From Hanleya hanleyi (Eukaryota > Mollusca > Polyplacophora > Lepidopleurida > Hanleyidae), in assembly GCA_036873755.1 (NCBI GenBank), contig JAVTVY010018799.1, forward strand, positions 1 through 64,000: a stretch of 64,000 bases of DNA, given 5' to 3'. Positions 28,201 to 39,765 of the stretch are shown here, piece after piece (within the stretch, counting starts at the first letter, position 1; each line of letters opens with the position of its first letter). Under the pieces are notes generated by a model. The model had not been told where the DNA came from, did not search any database, and saw only the letters and a program-made list of their open reading frames with translations. The position numbers and the translations under genes were made by a program.

Positions 28201-31133
28201 CATTTGTCATTTCTCGATCCTATTTATAGTTTTTGGTTGCTAACCAATTACGTAACGTTACTATGCCTTGAATGAAACGAGTAATTTGATTGGCTGTGGT
28301 GAAGGCCGAGTCAAAAATATGACGTCACTAGCAGCAGATTGTAGAATTTTCAACAAGGCGGCGGGAATTTGAACGCTCTTTTCTAAAAGGCATATGTCAG
28401 TTTCTATCATCAAAATAGGTATCAATTTGATCAGATAATCTGTGAATCGTATATCACTTTGAAGCATATTTCCTGAGCTTCACGTTGTTATCTCTAATTT
28501 AAATTGGAAACGCTCTTTAGCCAAAGAAGGACAGATTATCCAGCCTGAACGTGTGAGCAAATGTGCGCAGAGTGTATGTGGCGAGAACATTGACTTTTGC
28601 TACAGTTACGGCAAGAATGATTGTCAAACTACAGAAAGCTAATCATTATCGGACTAAATTGTTTCCAGCAAGGTAAGTCTAAACACTCATAGTTGTAAGA
28701 TATATTATTTTTGAGTACTGAACAGAGTCCTAAAGTTGATAGATGTAAGATTTTCTCTAGTTCAAAATCCAGGTGCTCGCTAAAACCAAGATGGCGGCTC
28801 ACTGGCGATCGTAAAATCTAGCAGGGCCAATATAATTTTAAAAATCAATATATCGACAACTACTATACTCTGAAACTTTATACTTCAGGACAATATAATA
28901 TAATATGTGTACTTTCATATCCTGACGGGATTTTACACAAGAAAAATTATTTCAAGTATAAACTTACAATTGAACACAGGAGGGGTCCGCCAAAAACCTT
29001 CCACTTCAATAGAATTATACCGACAGAAGCAGACGATAAAAACGTAAACAAATAGGATTGTGAAATGCGGGAATACAGGAGGGTCCAGAGGATGGCATTT
29101 GTTTACTTCACTGTCAGATCTGTATTCCTCGCGTAAACAGTCATTTATATAAAGTCAGCTGTTCATTCGATGATGATAAACCAGAAGTATCAATTTTTGT
29201 CACAATACCATATCAGGAAATCTCGCAAGGTCTGCATGTGTTGATCGTTCCATACCTGCTGTAGTTCCCGGTACGTGTCTTCCGGACATTCCACTTGCTT
29301 CAAATCGTCAAAGAACGCATCCCGGGGTGGCAACTGTGTTTCCTCCAAACGGTCGAGCGTCGATATATACGTGTAAGGGAACCGTCCTTTGGTTTGTGCA
29401 CAGTCATACGCCTTCACCCACTGATCATAGCTATAATTGGGAGCTAAGTAGTTCCGTACATCCAGGAAATGGAGTGATGTGGTAGTGAGGGCCATATGAT
29501 TATTGATCTTCTTGATGACGGACTTGATGGTATTAGCCTGGGCCAAGTAGGGGTAGAGAAATTCCTTCACCATGTTCAAGTCGTATCGCCCCGAGTTGAA
29601 ACCGAGCACCGGTAACTGGCCTAGCTATTGTAGGAAGCGCACTTTCAGTTTCTCCGCATACGGTTTAGGTAAAGGCACATCCTGCGACTGCATGGGTTCC
29701 GGCTCCGACTCGGATTCGGACTCGGACTCTTCATCGTCACTAAACGATACACCCGGTATAGGAATCCGATCGTCCAGCTGGTCCAGTACGTCCTGGAACT
29801 TGGACACCAACAATTCCGTACTGGCCGCACTGACTTCCTCTAAATACTCCATCATGCGGGTGATCAACTCATGGGAATCCCCGGTGGACACGAAACAGAC
29901 CGGTGCAGCGTCATAGCCAGGTACGTTGCTGGAAATGCTGACACTCAGGGGAATATGGCGCTGCGTCCACTGCGTTTTCGCTGAAAACATGTCCATGGGC
30001 TCCAACAGGGCCTCAAAATCGTAACACGCCCGGTAGGGAAAATAACGATCCTCCTCCGGTATGATAAGACCCTCATCGGCCAGTTCCTCGAAAATAGTAG
30101 GCGTATTATGATACACACCACCAGGAAATTTTCGCTTCACACTGTTGTCACAACTCTTCTCGTGTCGATGTAGGTGCCAAGAGTGGTGAAACACCCGATG
30201 GCATTGGGCACAACTGTAAGACTGGGCGTACAGGCTCATATTGTAGATCAGCGAAAAATGACTCACGCCATTGTGGTCGAAGACATTGACTTTCATGGTA
30301 GAAGCATACCGTTCTGTTAAACGACGAACCAATTCAGCCACAAATGTATCCTCCTCGCATCGTAATCGGTATACAAAGATATTGATGTTGAACAGAGTTT
30401 CCACGTCATCCAAATTCTTGAAAGGGACTCCACGGAAGTGCCGCTCATCCAAGTCTTGCGCCTGTAAATACTGTTCCCAATAGTCATTGGCCACTCTGTC
30501 ACAACCCTTGGGATTTCACTCGTCCAGATGCACGGCCAAACAGCGAAACAGACATTTCCGGTCTTTGTAGGGTCCATTTTTTCCTCCGGTTAATGCATAC
30601 AGTTCCGGTCGATGAAGCAGCCAAGGTGGTAGTAGTACAGGAGCACCGATAGGATGATCTCTCATTTTCGTGACGAAAAATGTGACGTTGGTGACCATTT
30701 CCACAAGCCATTTGGTATTGGGGCGTTGCAACCGGGCCCATTCCAATGGATCCAACGTAGTCAGTTGGTCGATGAGTGGCTCCAGAGAAATCGCATCCGT
30801 CACCGTGAACGGCTGGTCAAACACATAGGTATTATTGCTGGGATAATAATACCGCACCTGGTCCGTCTCCTTGTGCCGAAAAATGTACCCGAATGTCATA
30901 TTCAGCTTGAACGCTGTGACCTGGTCTGTGAAAATGTTCTCGGCATAGGTAGACAGATAAGTGAGGTCCTGCAGTCGATAGTTATACAAGTCCAATAGAC
31001 GACGGTCACGGTGAAAACAATGGCGTATGGTAGCCCAGTGACGTCGATAAATGTCACTCACACGCTCGTCTTGGGGTAAGACTTCAACCGGAGGTGCTGC
31101 TGGGTCCAATGAAAAATCTTCTCCACGTCTCAT
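25205..31133 (-). pseudogene. Protein-primed DNA polymerase B (pPolB), with three in-frame stops and a 2-kb insertion
   Basis: Replicates the element. Starts at the ATG at 31133, whose first codons lie in the TIR. Residues 1-205 form the N-terminal domain also found in the zinc-finger chimeras. A CxxC...HxxxxH finger (CAQCHRVFHHSWHLHRHEK) follows, then ExoI (ACYDFEALLE), an acidic EESESESESE stretch and ExoII (GFNSGRYDLN). The palm has motif A GFDANALYLW, motif B KLTGNGYYGK and motif C EMDTDSAYM. In-frame stops lie at 30516-30518 (TGA), 29625-29627 (TAG) and 26462-26464 (TGA). All sit in otherwise continuous frame and are explained by C-to-T or G-to-A changes. A 2,028-bp element interrupts it at 27177-29204. 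Not functional as it stands. Confidence 0.93.
27177..29204. mobile_element. 2,028-bp TG...CA insertion in PolB (probable solo LTR)
   Basis: Flanked by ATAC at 27173-27176 and 29205-29208. It begins TGTAGCGG and ends TTGTCACA, so the termini are TGT...ACA. No internal gene was seen. It contains short repeats of CTTGAGGGTAATTTC-type (27925-28050), a run of GTTAACTTC(T/A)TCT words (27410-27490), TATTTATAG and AATAAA. The 4-bp duplication, TG...CA ends and absence of a longer TIR fit a solo LTR of a Ty3/gypsy-type element. Deleting it with one ATAC copy leaves the PolB frame continuous. Orientation unknown. Confidence 0.65.
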
Positions 31134-31641
31134 GCTTCTCTCCTCCTCTCGTCAGAACAATCTGGTAGGCAGGCAGGCAGGCAGGCAGACAGGCAAGCAG
31201 GCAGGCAGGCAGGCTGGTCAGGTAGGTCAGAGAGCTCCGTTGGGTAGTGCAATGAATACACCAAACCACTAAAAATCACCCCCTTTTATACGGTTTTCTA
31301 CAACAACGGCGGTCTATCCGCCATTTTCCAACATGGCGGATTAGCCGCCATTAGCCGCCATTTTCAAAAATGGCGGATGAGCCGCCAGAGCCGCCATTTT
31401 CCAACATGGCGGATTTGCCGCCATTTTCCAACATGGCGGATGAGCCGCCATTTTCCAACATGGCGGATTTGCCGCCATTAGCCGCGGCCATTGTGGGGAA
31501 AAACCCCAGTACATGACAAACACAGACAAGTCTGGACATGTCCAAAGGTCACGCCTCATTCACCCAAACCGGAAGTGACGTCATATGCAAATTTCTGAGG
31601 TCAAAGGTCAATAGGCCTCGATAAGCACTTACATTACTACT
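31116..31641 (-). repeat. Right terminal inverted repeat of E1
   Basis: Inverted copy of 11410-12092: terminal AGTAGTAATGTAAGTGCTTA, octamer, CRE, a YY1-type array of about five units (31318-31490), a TATAAAA box at 31284-31290, the GCCT-rich leader and the first PolB codons. Confidence 0.9.
31284..31290 (-). promoter_or_regulatory. TATA box in the right TIR (promoter of PolB)
   Basis: TATAAAA on the minus strand, about 150 bases before the PolB ATG; identical in context to the left TIR box. Confidence 0.65.
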
Positions 31642-31647
31642 TTCATG
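31642..31647. repeat. Target-site duplication of E1, right copy (TTCATG)
   Basis: Matches 11404-11409 exactly. Confidence 0.9.
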
Positions 31648-33016
31648 TGACCCAGTATTCCTTGGGACCACACCCCTCAATTGTTTATTGTATGCAGATA
31701 ATGTTGTGCTATTGTCTGACAGTAAGGAGGGTTTACAACTATCCCTTGATAAACTACAATTATACTGTGATAAATGGAATCTGGAAGTGAACATAGCTAA
31801 AACTAAATGTATGATATTTAACTGTAAGAGTGGAACATCCCCAAAATCATTCTGTCTTGTTGATGCCCAAATAGAAACAGTACAGTCGTACACATATTTA
31901 GGAATTACATTTAACCCATCTGGAACGTGGAAATTGGGCAAAGTTCAACTGAATGGCAAGGCATCTAAGGCATTCTTCAAAATTCGAAAATGTTTTTCTT
32001 GTAACCCTCCTGGAATCTCCACTTCTTTGCATATATTTGATCATACTATTACGCCTATTTTGCTCTTCTGTTCAGAGATATGGGGATCATTCATTGTCAC
32101 AAAATTGAGTAAAAACTCATTTTTAGATAACTATCTTAAGAACGAACCACTTGAAAGACTTAACTTGAAGTACTGTAAATACATTCTGGGGGTCAACTCC
32201 AAATGTACAAATTGTGCTGTGTTAGGTGAACTCGGTCGACGTCCTATGCTAATTGATGTTATTTGTTCAATGCTTAGATACTGGCGTCGCTTATTTGAAA
32301 TGCCTTATGATACGTTATTAGAGAAAGCTTTTGATTTTTCTATCAAATTGGACACCCAAGGAAAAAAGACCTGGGTAACGGGTATTAAAAGTATATTGTC
32401 CTTCTTAAATCTAAGTCATTTATACGAACAGATAAAAAGTTTATCTGTTGGTAGCTTAGTTTCCAAAGCTGCAAGAAGTTTCTCTTCTGTATTTTGTAAT
32501 TGGTGGAATGAACAACTGTTTACCGACCGTCCCAACGTAGCTTATGGTAACAAACTCAGAACATATAGAACCTTCAAGCTAAATTTTGTGTTGGAACCTT
32601 ACTTATCTATTCTGAATCGAGATCATCGCAGTGACTTATGTAAGCTACGAACAAGTAGCCATGACCTTCAGATTGAGAAAGGTAGATTTGCCAAAGTACC
32701 AGCAGATAAGCGTTTATGTACTCTTTGCAATGCTGGTAAGGTTGAAGATGAATTCCATTTTTTAATGGAATGTAATAAATATGATAATTTTCGGGACATA
32801 TTTCTATTTAAATGTGATAGCATGAATGCCAACTTTTCTCAACTCGATATTTCAAACAAATTTATTTGGCTCTTATCGTGCGAGGATCCAATTATTGTGA
32901 AAAATTTAGGTAAGTTTGTTCATGATTGTATGAGCGCACGTAGCATTATGATTGATGGTTCGGCATCTAAACATGACAAATCTGTTACTGGTACAGGAAT
33001 GACAGATGTTAACTAA
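31648..33016 (+). pseudogene. LINE ORF2, C-terminal RT part
   Basis: Begins with the catalytic RT block C as YADNVVLLSDS (the usual second Asp is Asn here) and continues through the thumb (LEVNIAKTKCMIFN, YTYLGITFNPSG). The cysteine-rich C-terminal motif follows (CTLCNAGKVEDEFHFLMECN), normal for CR1/L2-like ORF2. Open to 33016. In phase with the 5' part if E1 and one TTCATG are removed. Confidence 0.9.
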
Positions 33017-33254
33017 TATACGTTTTTAGTATTACACACAGATACTAGTCAGTAAGATCATAATTTATTGTAAAATCCCAGCGAAATCGTTGCTCCTGGC
33101 ATTATTATTCCTTGTATCACGACTGCTATTTTGCCGTAAATCAAATTATTTCTAATCAACTAGGTTATTCTATATGTATTTTTACTTAATTATCTTCGCT
33201 TGATTGTATATCTGCTCGATAACGGGCGCTGTGATCAGCAAATAAAGAACCTTG

Positions 33255-33470
33255 AACCTCTTCAGCGCGGCACTTTGCAGCGGCACAATGAACCCAATTG
33301 TTACAGTTTACGGTTTAATTTCTCATCACAAATATTACCTTTTCTCTGTACAGCAGAATAAAATGCCACAACTTGGGACAGTTCAAGATTGGTTTGACAC
33401 TGCATCACGCGTACATTCTTCCTAATCTAGTTTTGACCATTAACTGCATATATACTTTCTTTCCTTAACC
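33255..33470. other. Host repeat flank of the LINE
   Basis: No gene; carries the same GCAGCGGCACAATGAA and TTTCTCATCACAAATATTAC words as 8035-8110. Confidence 0.5.
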
Positions 33471-34950
33471 CAGCTTTGACACAAGAACACACAAACCTTT
33501 GTCACTACCCCAGGCTCAATAGTGAAGCACATAAACAGGAGCCTGATAAGAATTCAGCAAGCCCAAGTATGTTAACCACGATATTACCTTGACCACAAGA
33601 GCATGTGCTCCCCAACCCCACTCTGACATTCGAACACACGTTGATTTGAAACTCAACCACATGTATCGGTACCTCAATACCCAACTCCGCTTTTTGCTCA
33701 AGCACATGTACTTCACTCTTTAAACTGACGTTGAAACCCGAACAGATGTACCTCACTCTCCAACCTTGCCTCCACACTCAACCACATGTACATGTACCGG
33801 TACCTCACCCCCTACATGTAAGTTTACTTTGATGCATAACCACATGTACCTGACCCAACTTTAACACACCAATATGCATCCCTCCCTAACATTCTTCTCT
33901 AACCTCGCTCTAACATTGGACTACACGAATATTCCTCCTTATCTCCACTTTGACATGGAGTACATATACATCTCCCCTTAAACCTCGACACTGGACTACA
34001 CATAAGTTCCTCCCTAACCCCGCTTTGATACTGAACTACATGTACACATATGTTCCTCTCTAAACCCCCTTTGAAACTGGAATACACATACACCCCATCC
34101 ATAACCCCGCTCTGACACTTGAATATACAAGCATTCCTCGCTAACTTAGCTTTGACAATGGACTACATAAACATTCCTCCCTAGCCCACTTTGGAACTGA
34201 CTAAACCTACGTTCCTCCCTAACCCCGCTTTGATACTGGACTACACATGCGTTCCTTCCTAACCCCGCTCTGACAATGGACTACAAACACATCCCCACCT
34301 AACCCGCTTTGAAACTTAGCTACTTAACAGTATGGGAAGGAAAATTTCATTAGCATATAATTTGGATAGCTGAAATGCACTTTAACTTGATAGTAGAGGA
34401 GCATACCCAACCATAAGTCGTAACGCCAGTTTGACAGTTGAATACACATATTTGATGTCCGCTTTGATGTTCAAGCACAGGTACCTCATGCGTTCCTCCC
34501 TGACCCGACTTTGATACTGGACAACACATACATTCCTCCCTAACCCCGCTTTGACGTTGAACTAGACGCGCATTCCTCCCTAACTCCACCTGGACACTGG
34601 ACTTCACATACGTTCCTCCCAGCCTCGCTTTAAAACTGGACTACACACGTTCCTCTCTAACCCCGCTTTGAAACTGGACTACACGAACATTCCTCCCTAA
34701 CCTCGCTTTGACACTTGACTACATGAACATTCCTTCCTAACCCGCTTTGAAACTTAGCTACTCAACATTTTAGAAAGGGAAGTCTCATTAGTATATAATT
34801 TTGATATCTTAGATGCACTTTAACCAGATAGTAGAGGAGCATATCTAACCCTAAGTCCTACCCCCAGTTTGACAGTTGAATATACATATTTGATGTCCGC
34901 TTTGATGCTCAAGCACATGCACCTCACTCCCTAACCCCACTTTAACACTT
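33470..34950. repeat. Diverged ~45-50-bp minisatellite
   Basis: About 30 irregular units of CCTAACCCCGCTTTGACACT plus GGACTACACATACGTTCCTC. A roughly 460-bp higher-order unit is duplicated (34320-34470 against 34745-34900, including GGAAGGAAAATTTCATTAGC-type words). The open frames on either strand are repeat translations. Confidence 0.8.
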
Positions 34951-35830
34951 AAGATTTGAGCTGTCATGTTTATAGTCTGTAAGGTGGAAGAGCAGTGTGG
35001 TTGGGGTGGGGGGGGGGGGGCATATATCCAAGCAACTGCATTTCGTCCTCATACGCTACCTTGCCTAGGGAAAAAGTTACCTACATTATGCAGAATGTAC
35101 CATTGTGTGTTGTTTGTGAAAGTGTGGGCCTATATTGCCATTGTGCTGCTTCAATGTGTCGGCCACAGAAATTCTTCTCTTTGTACATAGTCATAATATA
35201 ATGAGAAATGTTCATTCTGCTGCTATAAATCATTGTGCCGTCACCGAATTGAAGTTTGAGAGAAGGTATGAGTTTGATGAAATATTTTAATTGAAATAAC
35301 CAACACTTTGAAGACCCTAGGCCTATATTTTCATTGTACCGGTTCAATCTGTTGGTGACAGAAACTCTGCTCCTGCTTGACCATTGTGACGTCGCCAAAC
35401 TGAAGTCTCACAAAGACATGTCTATTTGCATTGTGCCGTTTCAATCTGCCAGTGATAGAAATCACGTTGTTGTATTGACATTATCTGGCCACAGTGCCGT
35501 CATCAAAGCGAAGTTTGACAAAAGCTATGAGTTTGATGAAATATTTGAAATCGACCTGAGGAACACCTTGAAGACCATAGGCCTGCATTGCCATTTGCCG
35601 TTTCATTGTACTGGTGACAAAAACTCTGATCCTGTATGTTCATCATAAAGGGTCATTGTGCCGTCATCAAAATAAAGTATCAGAGCAGGTATGCCTTTGT
35701 TTTTCCATTGTGCCGGTTCAATCTGCCGGTGACAGAAATACTCCTGCTGTATGTACATGGCCATATATGGTCATAGTACCGTAATCAAACTAAGTTGTCG
35801 AGATGGATATAATATTCCAAGTTCTCCTGA
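34951..35830. repeat. Diverged repeats of CATTGTGCCG(T/G)TTCAATCTGCC type
   Basis: Begins with a G11 run near 35008. Units of roughly 120-150 bp with CATTGTGCCGGTTCAATCTG, GTGACAGAAA and AAGTTTGA words occur between 35090 and 35780. No convincing gene. Confidence 0.55.
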
Positions 35831-36545
35831 TCAAAGCTTAATACTTTGAAAACCTATGAAGCCATCCAACCATCCATGTCTTGACCGAACTCAACGTCGC
35901 TTAACTTCGGTGATCTTACGAGAACCGGTATGCCCAACATGATACATGTATGCCGTACGCATTACTAATGTCGTATTCCCCTCGCCCCCACCCCCTTTTT
36001 TCTTGTTGTAGGCCTACTTATTATTAAACTGTCTTATTGTAATTTGTATGTTAATATGAAAAACAAGCCTGGGGTAGATTTTGGTGCATAAATTCGTACG
36101 GTGCCTTACAATGGAAAATCAGTCACAATATGTAGCCTACAGCGATTTAATTAGATAAATTAGGTATATTGCCATTACGAAGTCGAATTTATCAGTAAAT
36201 ACAATAAGAAGCTGAGCATAGCAAGTTTAAAATTTTATCAGAGCATGAGATGAATCTCTCGAATATATTTGCTTTACTAGATCTAAATCCTGTTTCTATA
36301 TCCCGCTCCACAGCTGCTCAATTTGTAGAGTTGTATGGTAAGATATGGTTTTCTCGGCTTAGGTTATTTATTTCCAATGCATACTTCTTTGCAACATTAT
36401 TGTTAATTGAGAGAACATTTATCTACATTGTATTCTAGATTGTAACCATAAGCTATATAATATGTAGCAAATGAAGCATTGTAAACATTGCATAACATTT
36501 CCATTTAAATTTATGCCTATCAATTGTAAGCCACGCCCCGTTATT
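35831..36545. other. No recognisable feature
   Basis: AT-rich unique-looking sequence with a pyrimidine tract near 35990. The open frame at 36250-36438 has no recognisable motif. Confidence 0.4.
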
Positions 36546-36554
36546 CCATGAACC

Positions 36555-36720
36555 ACGTGGAAATTCAATTCAATTCTTTATTGGCACTAACACAATTCAC
36601 ATTGGTTATGACCGAGAAACCATATCAAACACACAATAGTTCAGTGTAATACAAGAAAATATTAATACAAAGTGAAAACACGAGTAACAAGATACCTCAC
36701 AGCCAGTGCTATTACATGGA
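36555..36720 (-). mobile_element. 3' tail of a LINE (CR1/L2 or RTE type)
   Basis: On the minus strand it reads GTGCCAATAAAGAATTGAAT TGAATT, an AATAAA followed by a short tandem 3' terminus typical of these LINEs. Only the terminal part (about 165 bp) is present. Confidence 0.6.
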
Positions 36721-39640
36721 AGGACTTCTGTTAAGGATAGCTGTCCCCTTAGAGGCAGTTTCTGCACCCCCGTGACAATTTGTCGTCTGTATCAATAAAT
36801 ATACAAGATAACCATAATAAACTACATATTTTATGAAAGTATATATCGTAGGCATTCCAAGTATACTGTGTAGAAAATATTCCAATTTTAAAAAATTAAA
36901 ATGAAAACAATATCGTCCATTTTTCAATTGAAATTTCATGAAAACTGTTGGTCTTGTTTCAACTTTGATGGTATACTTTGATAGAGAGAATTAAATCTAG
37001 TGAATTCTATCTCATTTTTTTCAATTTTTGCCTGGTTTTGTTTTTACAGCTATTTTACTAAAATAAATTGAAAAAAACGTACTATTTTACGGTCGTTTGT
37101 CTCAAAAGTTGAATAATTAAAAAAGTAATCCGAACTTACAAAAAATGAGATACCGTTTACTAGATCACCTTATAAGTAACAAGCATGCCAAAAGTCAAAA
37201 GTGTAGCATGAATACTTTTCGAGAAATATACGTTTAAATCTCGGATTTTGTGCAAAAATGAAAGGCTAGAAATCAGGCAAAATGTGTCCAGCTATACATC
37301 TGATGAATTAATCCAAATTTTTAGCTTGAATTCTATTGTCAAATACATTTTTAATCTGTCTAATGGGACCTACTCGAATTCCTGTTTAATCTGGTTAACT
37401 ATTACACTAAGTTTTTTTCATCAAGGCGGTTTAAAGTCCAATTTAAACTTTAAAAACTTGCTAAAACTTGTTTAGCTGACAATTGTTCACACGTGTGTAG
37501 ATCACTTCACGGCGGGTGTCTGAGTGAGGTGTCACTGTTATAATTAGAAACAAAAATACGGATGTTTGCATGGTTTTGATCAGAAGGGGGTAGATTAATG
37601 TAAATAAGTAGGACTAATAGATAATTAGCTTACCATAATACTGCGAAAATGAGTTTTGGAAAGGAAAATTTAACAGACAAAAATAATAGTAGCCAAGCCC
37701 AAGTTAAGGCAATCTGTTTAATTGTTCCAGTGCCTTGGAAACTAAATTTTTAATCCTAATATTGAAGCACTTCTATTTATAATTTTGATTTCATTTCTTC
37801 ACCAAATGTTAGAGGAAATAGTGAATATTTGAATGAAGAAATAGAAAATTTGACCAATTTTGACCCTCTAAGGGTACAGCTATCCTTAAGGATGGCCACT
37901 GATGGTATTTGGCTTTGGCAGTCATTTTGCCTGTTTTGTTTTTGTTTTTTTTTCTGTTGGATTATCTCCCTTTCCCTAGGTTGCGAGATAGGGATTTTCT
38001 TTAAAAGCCTTCTAGCCGATAACTTTGCACAGCAAAATCCATCCAATTTGATAAATTTTGATAGACCTTGTGATTATTTGCAAACAGTTAGAATATAAGA
38101 AAAAGTTAAATGCTATTTATATGAATTTTTCATGAATATGTTTCAAAACTAGAGTTATTCCCTATTCTTTCTGGGTTATCAAATTGAGCATGGGTCAGTC
38201 CACTTAACGTTTTCTACAGCTAAAAAATGCACACCAAGCTATATTTTTTTCTTTGTTTTCCTCATATTACACAATTATGAATGCAACAACACACATTATT
38301 CAAAAAGTTCTTTGGGGTGCATTTCAAGAAAGGGGATCGTGTGGTAGGGAGCAAAGAAAGGTTGCGGGGTCGAGAGGGACGGGGCACAGGGTCGACCAGC
38401 CGGGTGGCCTGAGTCGTCTGGAGATCAAGGTTATTTTTGGCGCGATCCACCGGAGGGACAACGAGTCGAGCAGGTGATCCGGGTCATCTTGAGGTTGAAC
38501 CTAGTTTTGACGCGGGTCGATAAAAGCGGCACGGAGGTGAGTAGGTCTGGTCGATACTTGGTGTAAGCACGCATTGTTGAGGCTTTTGTTGAGGCTTTTG
38601 TGCAGCTGAAAAGGGTCACGTCTAGACGCATTGTTGAGCTCAGACAGGCTATTGTAGGCTTTGTCTTGTGCGTTCTTACACCAAGTATAAACCGTAGGTC
38701 TCTCGGTCGGAGCATCTATACCGAAAGCCTTTGTGAGAGTTACGCAATTTACGTCTGGATTTGATTCAATAATAGACCAAACTCGTTTCCGAGAAAATAG
38801 GATTTAACGCGTCGTAAGCTGTAATTATTGTATTCTCACACCACACCATTTCTAACTTAGTTACTTTTTTTATGTAAACGGCAATGATCATTACTATCCG
38901 GAAGTTGTATTTACACGAGTGTGACCTTAGTCAATCGTATTAAATAAATTCTCACACGCGCCCCACCTAAGGCTCGAACAAACATGTCTCAAAACATGGC
39001 TTATTTTCGTTGTAAGCAAGGGACCGTCCAGTGTGTATAGATGTATTACAAACATTTTATTCTGGGATTTCGAAACGCGGTAAAAGCCTTGAACGATGTC
39101 AATTGGGCATGGGTAAAGAATAGGATTAATTTTTAAATTCACCCTGAGAGGTAGGAACGTATATGCAGATATTACATCGAGGGAACTGTAAACAGACTCT
39201 TCACGCTGCAAGTTTTTAACAGTGTTCCTTTCACGGAGTCACTTGTTATAAAATTAACTGTCGGCACGCGCCAGTTATTGTATGTCAGGGGGAGGGTTCC
39301 AGCGTTCATTTGATTTGTAGATTATTCCCCGAATGTGGATCAGTAAGTCGCCAACGGCAACGAAGTAATATACAATTGAAATTTGATTTTATTTCGTCAT
39401 AACATGTACATACATTTAAAATCAGGTTGTGCGGTCTTTAGGCACAATCGTATATGACAAATCGTCATAATATATATATAAAGATCTTTGTTTGTACTTG
39501 TATCAAGAGGCTCTATTTGTTTTTCGTTTAGACAGGGGCTTTCTTGGTTTAAGTACTACAGAACAAATTTGTGTTGTACTGTCTGGCTCGCAAATGACCG
39601 ACGTTACCGCCAAATCCTGCTGCCAAATTTTATATATAAT
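36721..39640. other. No gene recognised; AT-rich intergenic sequence
   Basis: I see no domain or repeat family. A GTACAGCTATCCTTAAGGAT-type word at 37875 resembles GGATAGCTGTCCCCTTAGAG at 36735. A hairpin-like pair ACTTGGTGTAAG / CTTACACCAAGT lies at 38557 and 38678. Confidence 0.4.
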
Positions 39641-39765
39641 TAGTGTTGATTGGCGTAACTGTCAATAGAGTGGCATGCATAGTTTTTATATATATTTCCA
39701 TATTTTATTTTGTTGTACATGTTGGGACATAAATAAAGAAATATCTAGCTATCTATCTAGCTTTT
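39641..39765 (+). mobile_element. Possible LINE 3' tail
   Basis: ACATAAATAAAGAAATATCT followed by AGCTATCTATCTAG: an AATAAA with a short tandem tail, like the 3' ends of CR1-group LINEs. Confidence 0.4.

Larger units (their letters stand above)
11410..31641. mobile_element. Complete Polinton/Maverick (adintovirus-like) element E1, 20,232 bp
   Basis: Bounded by 5'-AG...CT-3' ends, long inverted terminal repeats and a perfect TTCATG duplication. It carries every Polinton hallmark: rve integrase with chromodomain, A32/FtsK-like packaging ATPase, penton, double jelly-roll capsid protein, adenain protease and protein-primed PolB. It also carries an unusual accessory left arm (CARD, PC4-like, two RINGs). 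Several genes are broken by one-base slips or in-frame stops, and PolB contains a 2.0-kb insertion, so the copy is probably not autonomous now. Removing it restores the LINE ORF2 frame. Confidence 0.95.
31642..33254 (+). mobile_element. CR1/L2-like LINE, 3' part
   Basis: Continuation of the element interrupted at 11409. It ends with AATAAAGAACCTTGAACC at about 33239-33256, a typical CR1-group 3' terminus without a long poly-A. The following sequence returns to the GCGGCACTTTGCAGCG-type repeat seen before 8290. Confidence 0.8.

Noticed and set aside
27177..29204. PolB interruption as a spliceosomal intron
   Set aside because: GT and AG can be found near the edges but no choice gives the same phase on both sides, whereas ATAC duplications and TG...CA ends explain it.
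27177..29204. PolB interruption as a Helitron or PIF/Harbinger element
   Set aside because: No TC...CTRR ends with A/T target, and no TWA duplication or longer TIR.
33470..34950. CRISPR-like spaced repeats
   Set aside because: Units are diverged and contiguous without unique spacers, and the context is animal DNA; a minisatellite.
37829..38098. Frame with a hydrophobic Phe/Cys-rich segment
   Set aside because: The hydrophobic stretch comes from a T-rich tract; no other support.
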